In this document: piece by piece, positions 1 to 6,662 of the stretch | How the letters are laid out: each line of letters opens with the position of its first letter | Numbering within the stretch: the stretch's first letter is position 1 | From: an uncultured Cellvibrio sp. | GTDB lineage: Bacteria > Pseudomonadota > Gammaproteobacteria > Pseudomonadales > Cellvibrionaceae | DNA length: 10,976 nucleotides | Assembly (NCBI GenBank): GCA_946482345.1 | Contig: CAMLRJ010000065.1 | Span: 1-10,976, forward strand | Direction: 5' to 3' | Notes under the pieces: generated by a model | Databases searched by the model: none | Told to the model about the DNA's origin: nothing | Seen by the model: only the letters and a program-made list of their open reading frames with translations | Program-made: the position numbers and the translations under genes

Positions 1-308
1 GCATCCACAATAATTCTTTCCAATTTTGCAGATTTTATCTGATGATTAATCACCACAAAAATGGCACCCAATTTTATTGCCGCATAGATACTGATTGCCG
101 CAGCAAAAGAATTCTCCAGATAAATCGCTAATCTATCGCCCTTTTTCATTCCCTGTTGTTGCAACCAACAAGCCAGTTGGCTACTGGCCTGATCCAATTG
201 TCGATAGGTATATATTTGTCCCTCAATAATCAGGGCCGGTTTATCAGGACAACGGCCACTCTGGATACGCAATCCATCTACAGCCGTTTGCAATACTGAT
301 GCTGTCAT
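1..308 (-). CDS. AMP-forming acyl/amino-acid ligase (ANL superfamily), N-terminal part, cut by window edge
   Basis: Translating the minus strand from the ATG at 308 gives 102 residues open to the left edge. They match the N-terminus of AMP-dependent synthetases: 'DKPALI' near residue 22, 'YTYRQLD' near 33, then 'KKGDRLAIYLENS' at about 55-67 and 'AAIKLGAIFVVIN' at about 76-88, the usual opening of the ANL large domain. The ATP-binding P-loop, A-motifs and C-terminal lid are outside the window, so the substrate cannot be read. Known members activate a carboxylate as its adenylate and pass it to CoA or a carrier-protein thiol. Because the ATG lies 7 bp after the stop of the carrier-protein gene, loading of that carrier is the likely role (inference). 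No good Shine-Dalgarno sequence precedes this start, which fits translational coupling to the carrier-protein gene. Confidence 0.85.
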   Translation of the reverse strand, partial: MTASVLQTAVDGLRIQSGRCPDKPALIIEGQIYTYRQLDQASSQLACWLQQQGMKKGDRLAIYLENSFAAAISIYAAIKLGAIFVVINHQIKSAKLERIIVD

Positions 309-315
309 CGAATTA

Positions 316-564
316 TCAGGCCGCTTTCTTGCGATCAACAAACGCAACCAATGCATTAATGCTGTCCAGATTTTCTGGCAACAAATCCGTATCCAGCACT
401 TTGATACCAAAATTTTCTTCCATAAAAATGACTACCTCCATAATACCTGTCGAATCTATCACGCCCAGATCCATAAAACTGACATCGTCTTTCAGATCAT
501 CCTGATTATCGCTAAACAAATAATTTTCAAGGATTAACTTTCTGAGTTGTTCTCTAACTGACAT
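316..564 (-). CDS. Stand-alone acyl carrier protein
   Basis: This 82-residue acidic protein has the fold signature of acyl/peptidyl carrier proteins: an N-terminal helix (VREQLRKLILENYLF), a loop, then 'MDLGVIDSTGIMEVVIF', in which the Ser after Asp (residue 38) is the expected 4'-phosphopantetheine attachment site, followed by 'EENFGIKV' and a final helix. I place the start at the ATG at 564, not at the in-frame ATG 21 bp upstream (585), because GGAG at 570-573 sits 5 nt before it while the upstream ATG has no ribosome-binding site. The DST sequence (in place of the DSL of fatty-acid AcpP) and the setting between an AsnB-type amidotransferase and an AMP ligase point to a dedicated carrier for a biosynthetic pathway, not the housekeeping AcpP. 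The acyl or aminoacyl cargo is unknown. Confidence 0.88.
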   Translation of the reverse strand: MSVREQLRKLILENYLFSDNQDDLKDDVSFMDLGVIDSTGIMEVVIFMEENFGIKVLDTDLLPENLDSINALVAFVDRKKAA

Positions 565-608
565 AAAGGCTCCAATGCTCTTCATAATTGTTTTAAATAA
601 TATTGAAT

Positions 609-2558
609 CTAACGTTTAAAATTTAAAAAATTTTCTACAAAATGATAATGCCAAATCTGGGCTGAGATGATCATCACCAAACTCTGGTTATCCTTGGTAC
701 TGGTCACACTTCCAGCTCTGGCTTTTTTCAATAACAATTTCACTTTATTCAAATCAAAGTAACCATAACGCGAAATTTTTTCATCACTTAACAGATCATC
801 AAGGTATTCCGCTGTGGCCTGACCATTCTGAAAAAATGCAATGGCATCCGGTGCTCTGTAGGGTTGTTTTTGGCGATGAATAATTTCTGCCGGTAAATAT
901 TGGTTCATCGTTTTACGTAAAATATATTTTTCTTTAAGCACTTTCAGTTTCAGGTTAACAGGCAAACGGTTAGCAAACTCTATAACGCGATGATCCAGAA
1001 ACGGAAAACGCCCCTCAACAGAATTAGCCATCAACATACGATCGCCCTGTGAAGACAAAAGATAACCGCCCATTAAGGTTTTTGCTTCAATATACTGGCC
1101 TTTTTGCAACAAGGACCAATTTGCTATTTCATCGGGCAGGGTTGATTGCAAATCTTCCAGCAGGGTGTACTGCATTTTGCGAGACATCTCCGGCGACAAA
1201 AACATTTTTGATTTGCTTGTCATATCCCATCGGGGCAAATGCGAAAAATACCAGGTATCCGCTTTATCCAATCCCTGACCAAAAAAAGGCGCTAAAAATT
1301 GACTGGCTCTTTGTTCACTGATATCCAAATAAGGATACAAACGTTTCAATAAAGCCGCACGCCAATTGGATTGTGGATTGACCGCCCAAAAATGCCTGAC
1401 TTTGGCTTCTTTGAAAATGTCGTAACCACCAAACACCTCATCAGAACCTTCACCAGTCAATACCACTTTATAACCCTGACTACGCACTAACTGCGACAGC
1501 ATACGCATGGGTGCAGCCGCTGTTCGCAACAATGGAGATTCTGCATTCCAAATACACGAAAAAAATTCACGTGCAATGTCATCGGGTTTACAAACGATGC
1601 GACTGTTATCGGTTTGCAAATAATTAGCGACCACTGTTTGATAAGCCGATTCATCATGCGATGCTTCACTGAAACCCAATGAAAAACTTTTTGTACGATT
1701 TTGTGTATGACGACGAATCAATGCCAGCAATACTGATGAATCCAATCCGCCGGAGAGATAAGCGCCAACCGGTACGTCTGCGCGCAAACGAATTTGTGTA
1801 GCATCCACCAATAATTCGAGCAGTTCTTCACACAAACGGTTTTCATTTTTTTCGGAACAATCCATTTTTTCTTCAGGAAATTGCCAATCCCAATATTGTT
1901 TTATATTGATTTTGGCATCCCGTAAATTTACCGTTAAATAAGTACCGGGCGACAGGGATTGCACAGCATCAAAAATACTGTCGGGGCTTACAGGAGCCCA
2001 AAAATAAAGTAGCTGATTAAATGCCTGTGGATTCATCTGCGGTGCATGATCCAGCACCGACAATATTGCTTTTACTTCTGACGCAAAAATCAGACGTCCT
2101 TTTTGTTGCGTATAAAAAAGCGGTGCTATACCGACCCTGTCCCTTGCCAATAACAATCTTTGTTTCTGCAAGTCCCAGATTGCCAGTGCAAACTGTCCGT
2201 TCAAATATTGCAGAAAATCATCACCGTATTCTTCATAAAGATGAACCAGAACTTCGGTATCACTGTGGGTATAAAAAACATGGCCGCGAGCTACCAATAA
2301 TTCGCGTAATTCAAGGTAGTTAAATATCTCGCCATTGAAAATGGTCCAAACCGTTTTATCTTCGTTATGAATTGGTTGAGTTCCACCGGCGAGATCAATA
2401 ATGCTTAATCGTGTATGCGCCAAACCAGTCGCATTTTGGCAGTAAAATCCTTCACCATCGGGACCTCTGTGCCGCAGTTGTTTTGCCATTTGTTGTAATT
2501 CTGGCAACTGTGGCAAATCCTTTGAATCGAGGGAAATAATGCCCGCTATTCCACACAT
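609..2558 (-). CDS. AsnB-type glutamine-dependent amidotransferase (asparagine synthase family)
   Basis: The 649-residue protein has both class II asparagine synthetase domains. The N-terminal Ntn glutaminase domain (about 1-190) starts Met-Cys-Gly, so Cys2 is the nucleophile, and it has RHRGPDGEG (29-37), LAHTRLSIID (46-55) and NGEIFN (75-80). The C-terminal AMP-forming domain has the pyrophosphate loop SGGLDSS (269-275), GEGSDEVFGGY (369-379) and a later EGRFPFLDH motif. The ATG at 2558 is chosen over that at 2564 because it exposes Cys2 directly and TGAG at 2567-2570 gives 8 nt spacing. Family members make asparagine or amidate another carboxylate, using ammonia from glutamine. The next genes 44 bp downstream encode a carrier protein and an AMP ligase, and the protein is longer than typical AsnB (about 550 residues). 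A pathway-specific amidotransferase, as found in exopolysaccharide or exosortase-type clusters, is therefore more likely than free asparagine synthesis (inference). Confidence 0.9.
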   Translation of the reverse strand: MCGIAGIISLDSKDLPQLPELQQMAKQLRHRGPDGEGFYCQNATGLAHTRLSIIDLAGGTQPIHNEDKTVWTIFNGEIFNYLELRELLVARGHVFYTHSDTEVLVHLYEEYGDDFLQYLNGQFALAIWDLQKQRLLLARDRVGIAPLFYTQQKGRLIFASEVKAILSVLDHAPQMNPQAFNQLLYFWAPVSPDSIFDAVQSLSPGTYLTVNLRDAKINIKQYWDWQFPEEKMDCSEKNENRLCEELLELLVDATQIRLRADVPVGAYLSGGLDSSVLLALIRRHTQNRTKSFSLGFSEASHDESAYQTVVANYLQTDNSRIVCKPDDIAREFFSCIWNAESPLLRTAAAPMRMLSQLVRSQGYKVVLTGEGSDEVFGGYDIFKEAKVRHFWAVNPQSNWRAALLKRLYPYLDISEQRASQFLAPFFGQGLDKADTWYFSHLPRWDMTSKSKMFLSPEMSRKMQYTLLEDLQSTLPDEIANWSLLQKGQYIEAKTLMGGYLLSSQGDRMLMANSVEGRFPFLDHRVIEFANRLPVNLKLKVLKEKYILRKTMNQYLPAEIIHRQKQPYRAPDAIAFFQNGQATAEYLDDLLSDEKISRYGYFDLNKVKLLLKKARAGSVTSTKDNQSLVMIISAQIWHYHFVENFLNFKR

Positions 2559-2878
2559 AAACATTACTCAAAAATAGGTTGATCCCAAAAAGGGCAGCGG
2601 ATTTTATCATGCAAATCCAGGGCCTTGTCTTTATATAAATCAAGTTTAGTGCGCTATATTTTTCTTTGCGCATCACATCGGAATGATTCGCAAATAAATT
2701 TGATTTTCGTCTGGCAGCATTTAAAAAAACAGATTCCCTGTTTCCAATGAAAAAACATCTAGCAGCAAGAATCCGGATTGAACCCATCTCTCCACAGAAA
2801 CAGGCTTTCCCGACATGGCATATAGGTAAACCACCATGAATATATTATTATCTTACTTATTGTGATGAGAACTAGCCT
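2559..2878. other. Divergent intergenic region between amidotransferase operon and GH43 gene
   Basis: These 320 bp separate divergently transcribed genes and must carry both promoters. The leftward promoter candidate is given separately. For the rightward GH43 gene I found no convincing -35/-10 pair; AT-rich stretches near 2840-2855 contain TATATT- and TATTAT-like hexamers without a matching -35. A weak GATGAG lies 9 nt before the GH43 start. An open minus-strand frame through this stretch has no codon or domain character of a real gene. Confidence 0.6.
2601..2631 (-). promoter_or_regulatory. Possible promoter of the amidotransferase operon
   Basis: On the minus strand an extended -10 element, TGATAAAAT (2601-2609, TAAAAT matching TATAAT at 5 of 6), lies about 40 bp upstream of the amidotransferase start. 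A weak -35 (AAGACA, 2626-2631) is 16 nt further upstream of the TG, giving a 19 nt spacer to the -10 hexamer. The resulting leader would be about 35 nt. The region is AT-rich, so this is only a candidate. Confidence 0.3.
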
Positions 2879-3898
2879 ATGAATCCCAAATCAAGCCTTT
2901 TACTACTTTCATTGATCTCTTTTACCAGCATGGCTTCACCCAAAACCGATCAGGTGGTTGCTCATGATCCTGTGATGATAAAAGAAGGCAACAAATTCTA
3001 CGTATTTTGCACCGGCCCAGGTATTACCGCTTTCAGCTCAACCAATTTAAAAGATTGGAAAAGCCTCGAGCCAACATTGAAAAAGGAACCTGCGATGGTC
3101 AAGCAAGTCGCACAGGAATTTGCAGGGCACCTGTGGGCACCCGACATTCAATTTCACAATAATCATTATTATCTCTATTACTCTGCATCAGCATTTGGAA
3201 AAAACACTTCTGGCATAGGCGCTTCAGTTAACAAAACGCTTGATCCAACATCACCTGATTATCAATGGAAAGAATTGGGAAGCGTCATTCAATCCGTTCC
3301 CAAACGCGATGACTGGAATGCAATTGATCCGCATATTATTCAGGATGATAAAGGCGAGGCATGGATGAGTTTCGGTTCATTCTGGAGCGGCCTGAAAATA
3401 TTTAAACTCAATCAGGATTGGACAAAACCGGCAGAGCCGCAAGTATGGCATGAACTTTCTGAACGTCCTCGCATGGAAAATGCGTCTCCACCACAAACCG
3501 GTGCGGTTGAAGCACCCTTTATTTTTAAAAAAGGCGAATATTATTATTTGTTCGTGTCGTTTGATTTATGTTGTCGTGGAAAAGATAGCAATTACAACAT
3601 TCGTGTTGGCAGATCAAAAAATCTGACGGGCCCTTATCTCGACAAAGACAATATCGATATGCGTAAAGGCGGTGGTTCTCTGGTATTGGCAGGTAATGCC
3701 GATTGGCCGGGGCTTGGGCATAACAGTGTTTATCATTTCGATGGCAAGGATTATCTGGTTTTTCATGCCTATGATGCTCATGACAACTATTTGCCCAAAT
3801 TAAAAATTCTGGATCTCAACTGGGATAAAAACCAATGGCCAGTGGTTGATGCCAAAAGTTTATCCACTTATCGCAGTCGATTAATTAATAAAAAATAA
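2879..3898 (+). CDS. arbA: Secreted GH43 arabinan 1,5-alpha-L-arabinanase (Arb43A-like)
   Basis: This 339-residue single-domain enzyme starts with a Sec signal peptide (about 1-19, ending SMA, no lipobox Cys) and continues as a five-bladed beta-propeller of family GH43. It aligns by eye along its whole length with what I recall of Cellvibrio japonicus Arb43A (347 residues). Shared stretches include HDPVM, TGPGIT, GHLWAPDI, YYSASAFGKNTS, WNAIDP, SFGSFWSGLK, VEAPF, LCCRG and GLGHNS. The three catalytic carboxylates are present: Asp30 (base), Asp150 (pKa modulator) and Glu211 (acid), matching Asp38/Asp158/Glu221 of Arb43A. It should cleave alpha-1,5-linked L-arabinofuranose backbones of pectic arabinan in the periplasm or outside the cell. 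There is no binding module. It is the only plus-strand gene here and converges on GH127. Whether it acts in exo or endo mode cannot be read from the sequence. Confidence 0.93.
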   Translation: MNPKSSLLLLSLISFTSMASPKTDQVVAHDPVMIKEGNKFYVFCTGPGITAFSSTNLKDWKSLEPTLKKEPAMVKQVAQEFAGHLWAPDIQFHNNHYYLYYSASAFGKNTSGIGASVNKTLDPTSPDYQWKELGSVIQSVPKRDDWNAIDPHIIQDDKGEAWMSFGSFWSGLKIFKLNQDWTKPAEPQVWHELSERPRMENASPPQTGAVEAPFIFKKGEYYYLFVSFDLCCRGKDSNYNIRVGRSKNLTGPYLDKDNIDMRKGGGSLVLAGNADWPGLGHNSVYHFDGKDYLVFHAYDAHDNYLPKLKILDLNWDKNQWPVVDAKSLSTYRSRLINKK

Positions 3899-3930
3899 AC
3901 TACCTATTTAGTTAGATTTTTTTAACAACC

Positions 3931-3955
3931 GGATTCCTGCCTTCGCAGGAATGAC
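3931..3955. repeat. Short palindromic repeat (dispersed REP-like element) between convergent genes
   Basis: ATTCCTGC-CTTC-GCAGGAAT (3933-3952) is a perfect 8-bp inverted repeat with a 4-nt loop. The wider form GGATTCCTGC...AATGACG resembles a short intergenic palindrome found dispersed in many proteobacterial genomes (recalled, not searched). It lies in the 98-bp gap between the converging GH43 and GH127 ends. Neither strand shows a U-tract directly after the stem, so it is not a classical intrinsic terminator, although T7 at 3917-3923 just upstream is preceded by a weak 5-bp AT-rich stem. A second small palindrome, CCATGATTCATGG, lies at 3982-3994 next to the GH127 stop. Confidence 0.6.
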
Positions 3956-3996
3956 GATAAATTTTGATTAACACACAGGTTCCATGATTCATGGTT

Positions 3997-6360
3997 TTAT
4001 CGCAACAATCGCAGATCATAAAGTCCGCCAGCGATAGAACCTTTGTGCGCAACAAATTTCACCAGAATTTTTCCGTTTTGGGTTTTGTGAACAGCGGCAG
4101 GAACAGGATAATCAATAAAATAAATTTCCTGCGGATAATCTGCTTTTAATTCCACTGACTCTATCAAAATGTTATTCAGGAAAATATCAAATTTTCTACC
4201 CGCATCAAGCCGCGAATAACTCACGCGTAAATATTTGGCTTCACGGTTTTTATCTGTCAATTCATAACTTAACCAGGCCGTTGCATGACGCCAACGCATC
4301 CCCTTGTTTAATCCGGAATCACCCCCTTCTGCTTTATAAAAATGATCTGATTCAGGTTGTTGCTCACCGGGAGATATTTGATCAATCGTTTTTGCATCCA
4401 ACGCCATTTGCTCAGCTTCTTTTTTAGCAAGCTGCTCCTGCATGACTTTTAAATTGTCAGGTGTCGAATAATTCCAATAGATCATATAACGCGAATCGTG
4501 CAATCGAAAAAAAGGAATAAATTCAATCTGCCCGGCGTTTTTCCCTTGCAATACAGTGTCCGCTTTAAATGTCATCGATTTTCCCGGAACAGGTTTTATG
4601 TTCGACATAAAATCGGTGGTATCGCTGACAAACAAAGGAGCTGCTTCCAAGGGACATAACGGGCCTTGTGCTATATGCCCCATACGGGAATCATCAGCCA
4701 GAAAATTTAATTTTTCATCGCTAAAGGGCGCTGTTTTTGCTGCCAACACAATGGGGCCATGTAAGAGCGCATAGTAATTTGAAGCATCCGGCATTTGCTC
4801 CAGATAGGTCGTCATAGGCAAACTCACATCTATTCGATCACCTTTTTTCCAATAACGATCAACTTTGATATAGCTGCCTGGCTTGGCAGAAATTTTCTCA
4901 ACTTTATTGTTGATTCTTAATTCCAACTTACCATCTGCCACCCATTGCGGATAACGGATGTGTAGGGTAAATTTTTTACTGTTCCGAATAATTATTGTTG
5001 TTCCTTCCTGATCAGGAAATGAATTGATTTGTGATATTCGTATCTTTTTATCCTGCCAATTTAATTCAGAAGGAATAAATAAATTAACATAAAGATTGTT
5101 CCCTTGGTGCGCGTAAATAAACTGTCCGTATTTCACATGGTTTTCAATGCCTGAACCCACACAACACCACATAGCTTTATCGACCTGCGAATAAACCCGG
5201 TAATGATTGGGTCGCATAGGGGTGAAATAAACAAACCCTCCTTCAGGTCTTTGCGAGGATAATATGTGATTAAACAACGCGCGTTCGTAATAATCCACGT
5301 AACGGACTTTTGCATCAGTCAAAAATAATAACTCTGTGAGTTTAAGCATATTGTAGGTATTGCAGGTTTCAGGGCCTTCTGTTTCTGCAATCATGGATGA
5401 GAAGTCATGCTGATCATGAAAGTGCTCTTTAACACTGTTACCGCCAATTGCTACTGTGCGATGATCAACAACGGTTTTCCAAAAAAACTCTGCTGCATCT
5501 TGCCAATTTTTATTATTGGATAAATCCCCTACTCGTTTAAAACCTATCACTTTGGGGATCTGGGTATTGGCGTGCAATCCGGTCAGCTTGTCCTGATTTT
5601 TCTCAAGTGGTTGCAATACCGATTGATGTGAAAAACGAATTGCAGCTGCAAGATATTTTTTGTCACCCGTGATTTCTGCAACATCTGCCAGAACTTCGTT
5701 CATGCCGCCGTGTTCACTGCGCAACATTTGTTGCATTTGTTGATCGTCGAGATGGCTACTTAGAACAATTGCCCAATCCGAAAATTCGACCAACATTTTT
5801 TTTGCATCCTGATTGCCTGCATAGCGATAAGCATCACGCAATCCTGCAAAAGTTTTGTGCAGGTTATACCAGGGAACCCATTTGCCATTCACCGAAAAGT
5901 TATCAGCCTGTAAATTTCCTTTTTCGATTTGCGCAAAAACTTCTTTTCCACCCGGTATGCCACCAAGATATCCATTGCCATTTTTTTGCTGGCATTTTTT
6001 TAATTCACTGACAACATAATTTAATCTTTTGAGTAATTCAGGATTGGAGGTTGATGCGTAACCGAGCGCCAATGCGGAAATATAATGGCCACCCATATGC
6101 CCATCCAACCCGGAGGATTCCCAATTACCATAGGATTCGGATTTCAATGGCAAACCTGCTTCCCGCTGAAAAGGTGCAAGCAATTTGTCGGGATTCAGCG
6201 CCAATAAATACTGAATATCCGTTGTTTGCGCATCCAGAAAAGGACTGGCATTCAATCGCACATCCTGCAATGGAAATAATTGCATGGGTTCTTTTGCAAA
6301 TAGCCCTGATGCAAACAGAATCAAAACCGCCAACAGATTTTTCAGGAATTGTTTTTTCAT
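3997..6360 (-). CDS. Secreted GH127 glycoside hydrolase, probable beta-L-arabinofuranosidase
   Basis: The 787-residue protein begins with a Sec signal peptide (about 1-22, LFASGLFA, no lipobox). An (alpha/alpha)6 GH127 (formerly DUF1680) catalytic domain follows, with GNWESSGLDGHMGGHYISA at 78-96 and WVPWYNLHKTFAGL at 161-174. Compared with Bifidobacterium HypBA1, the zinc/nucleophile set is intact: Glu331 and Cys333 in PETCNTYN, and Cys399-Cys400 in MWCCVGSG, where Cys399 aligns with nucleophile Cys417. Glu312 (VKEHF) matches acid/base Glu322. Beta-sandwich domains follow, and a C-terminal region (about 670-787, with PGEQQPESDH) typical of DUF6805-containing members. HypBA1 releases L-arabinose from beta-1,2-arabinofuranosides, but GH127 is functionally diverse, so the linkage is a prediction. 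There is no clear Shine-Dalgarno before the ATG at 6360, and a terminator hairpin sits just upstream. The signal peptide supports this start. Confidence 0.92.
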   Translation of the reverse strand: MKKQFLKNLLAVLILFASGLFAKEPMQLFPLQDVRLNASPFLDAQTTDIQYLLALNPDKLLAPFQREAGLPLKSESYGNWESSGLDGHMGGHYISALALGYASTSNPELLKRLNYVVSELKKCQQKNGNGYLGGIPGGKEVFAQIEKGNLQADNFSVNGKWVPWYNLHKTFAGLRDAYRYAGNQDAKKMLVEFSDWAIVLSSHLDDQQMQQMLRSEHGGMNEVLADVAEITGDKKYLAAAIRFSHQSVLQPLEKNQDKLTGLHANTQIPKVIGFKRVGDLSNNKNWQDAAEFFWKTVVDHRTVAIGGNSVKEHFHDQHDFSSMIAETEGPETCNTYNMLKLTELLFLTDAKVRYVDYYERALFNHILSSQRPEGGFVYFTPMRPNHYRVYSQVDKAMWCCVGSGIENHVKYGQFIYAHQGNNLYVNLFIPSELNWQDKKIRISQINSFPDQEGTTIIIRNSKKFTLHIRYPQWVADGKLELRINNKVEKISAKPGSYIKVDRYWKKGDRIDVSLPMTTYLEQMPDASNYYALLHGPIVLAAKTAPFSDEKLNFLADDSRMGHIAQGPLCPLEAAPLFVSDTTDFMSNIKPVPGKSMTFKADTVLQGKNAGQIEFIPFFRLHDSRYMIYWNYSTPDNLKVMQEQLAKKEAEQMALDAKTIDQISPGEQQPESDHFYKAEGGDSGLNKGMRWRHATAWLSYELTDKNREAKYLRVSYSRLDAGRKFDIFLNNILIESVELKADYPQEIYFIDYPVPAAVHKTQNGKILVKFVAHKGSIAGGLYDLRLLR

Positions 6361-6385
6361 AATTGAACAGGAAAATAATTGATAT

Positions 6386-6416
6386 AAAAAAACCGCTGCA
6401 GAAATCTACAGCGGTT
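6386..6416 (-). terminator. Intrinsic terminator hairpin in the GH127 leader (possible attenuator)
   Basis: Read on the minus strand, AACCGCTG and CAGCGGTT (6409-6416 and 6391-6398) pair perfectly over 8 bp. A U-G wobble and two more pairs extend the stem to about 11 bp with a 4-nt loop. Seven T residues follow directly (6392-6386). This is a textbook Rho-independent terminator oriented with GH127, and its U-tract ends 25 nt before the GH127 ATG. The receptor gene already has its own terminator at 6616-6644, so this one is not needed for that transcript. Confidence 0.8.
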
Positions 6417-6424
6417 GAATAAGG

Positions 6425-6499
6425 TTAACTATCCATAACAACGGAATAACTCTGAAACAAAAACTCTTGAAACACTGGAAAATTAAAAGCGCAATTCAT
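6425..6499 (-). promoter_or_regulatory. Possible leader-peptide ORF upstream of GH127
   Basis: A 24-codon frame starts at ATG 6499 and stops with TAA at 6425-6427, only 8 nt before the base of the terminator stem at 6416. GGA lies about 6 nt before the ATG, a weak ribosome-binding site. The peptide is rich in Phe (5 of 24, at residues 5, 7, 10, 13 and 15). A ribosome stalled or stopped at its end would cover the 5' arm of the hairpin. An ORF this short can easily occur by chance in AT-rich DNA. Confidence 0.22.
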
Positions 6500-6517
6500 T
6501 TAATATCCATTTGTAGT

Positions 6518-6545
6518 ATAATATATAAATGTTGTTTGATGTCCA
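6518..6545 (-). promoter_or_regulatory. Candidate sigma-70 promoter for GH127
   Basis: On the minus strand TGGACA (6540-6545, 5 of 6 to TTGACA) and TATTAT (6518-6523, 5 of 6 to TATAAT) are 16 nt apart. Transcription would begin near 6511, giving a leader of about 150 nt that contains the small ORF and the terminator hairpin. It lies downstream of the receptor gene's terminator, so GH127 would have its own transcript. Confidence 0.5.
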
Positions 6546-6572
6546 GACTTTTGTTGTTTTTTTACTGTCGTT

Positions 6573-6588
6573 TGCAAATCATTTCACA
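6573..6588 (-). promoter_or_regulatory. Weak CRP-like half-symmetric site
   Basis: TGTGA-N6-TTGCA on the minus strand keeps one perfect CRP half site (TGTGA), and the other half matches TCACA at 3 of 5. Its centre is about 69 bp upstream of the predicted GH127 transcription start, close to the usual class I CRP position. The match is weak and Cellvibrio-type CRP preference is not known to me. Confidence 0.2.
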
Positions 6589-6615
6589 AAAAAATATCCA
6601 ACCTGATTTCAGAAT

Positions 6616-6644
6616 AAAAAGCCTTGCACCAAACAAGGCTTTTT
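6616..6644 (-). terminator. Intrinsic terminator after the TonB-dependent receptor gene
   Basis: AAAAAGCCTTG (6616-6626) and CAAGGCTTTTT (6634-6644) form a perfect 11-bp stem with a 7-nt loop. On the minus strand it begins 18 nt after the receptor stop codon and ends in five T. The A/T-flanked symmetry would let it work in both directions. Confidence 0.88.
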
Positions 6645-6662
6645 ATAAAACATCTGATTGCC

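Noticed and set aside
583..585. ATG at 585 as the carrier-protein start
   Set aside because: No Shine-Dalgarno precedes it, whereas the ATG at 564 has GGAG 5 nt upstream and gives a typical carrier-protein length.
2562..2564. ATG at 2564 as the amidotransferase start
   Set aside because: It would place Phe-Met before the catalytic Cys. The ATG at 2558 gives Met-Cys-Gly and a better-spaced ribosome-binding site.
2691..2702. CAAAT-AA-ATTTG palindrome in the divergent intergenic region as an operator
   Set aside because: It is short and AT-rich, expected by chance at this base composition, and has no second copy near the other promoters.
2452..2787. Minus-strand open frame of 111 codons overlapping the amidotransferase start and the intergenic region
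   Set aside because: It overlaps the well-supported N-terminus of the amidotransferase in another frame, has no domain character and no ribosome-binding site. It is a chance frame.
3982..3994. CCATGATTCATGG palindrome as a terminator for GH127
   Set aside because: The stem is only 5-6 bp with a very tight loop and has no U-tract on the minus strand.
6502..6600. Direct repeats of TGGATATT on the minus strand at 6502-6509 and 6593-6600
   Set aside because: Two 8-bp AT-rich matches 91 bp apart are not enough to claim a regulatory repeat.
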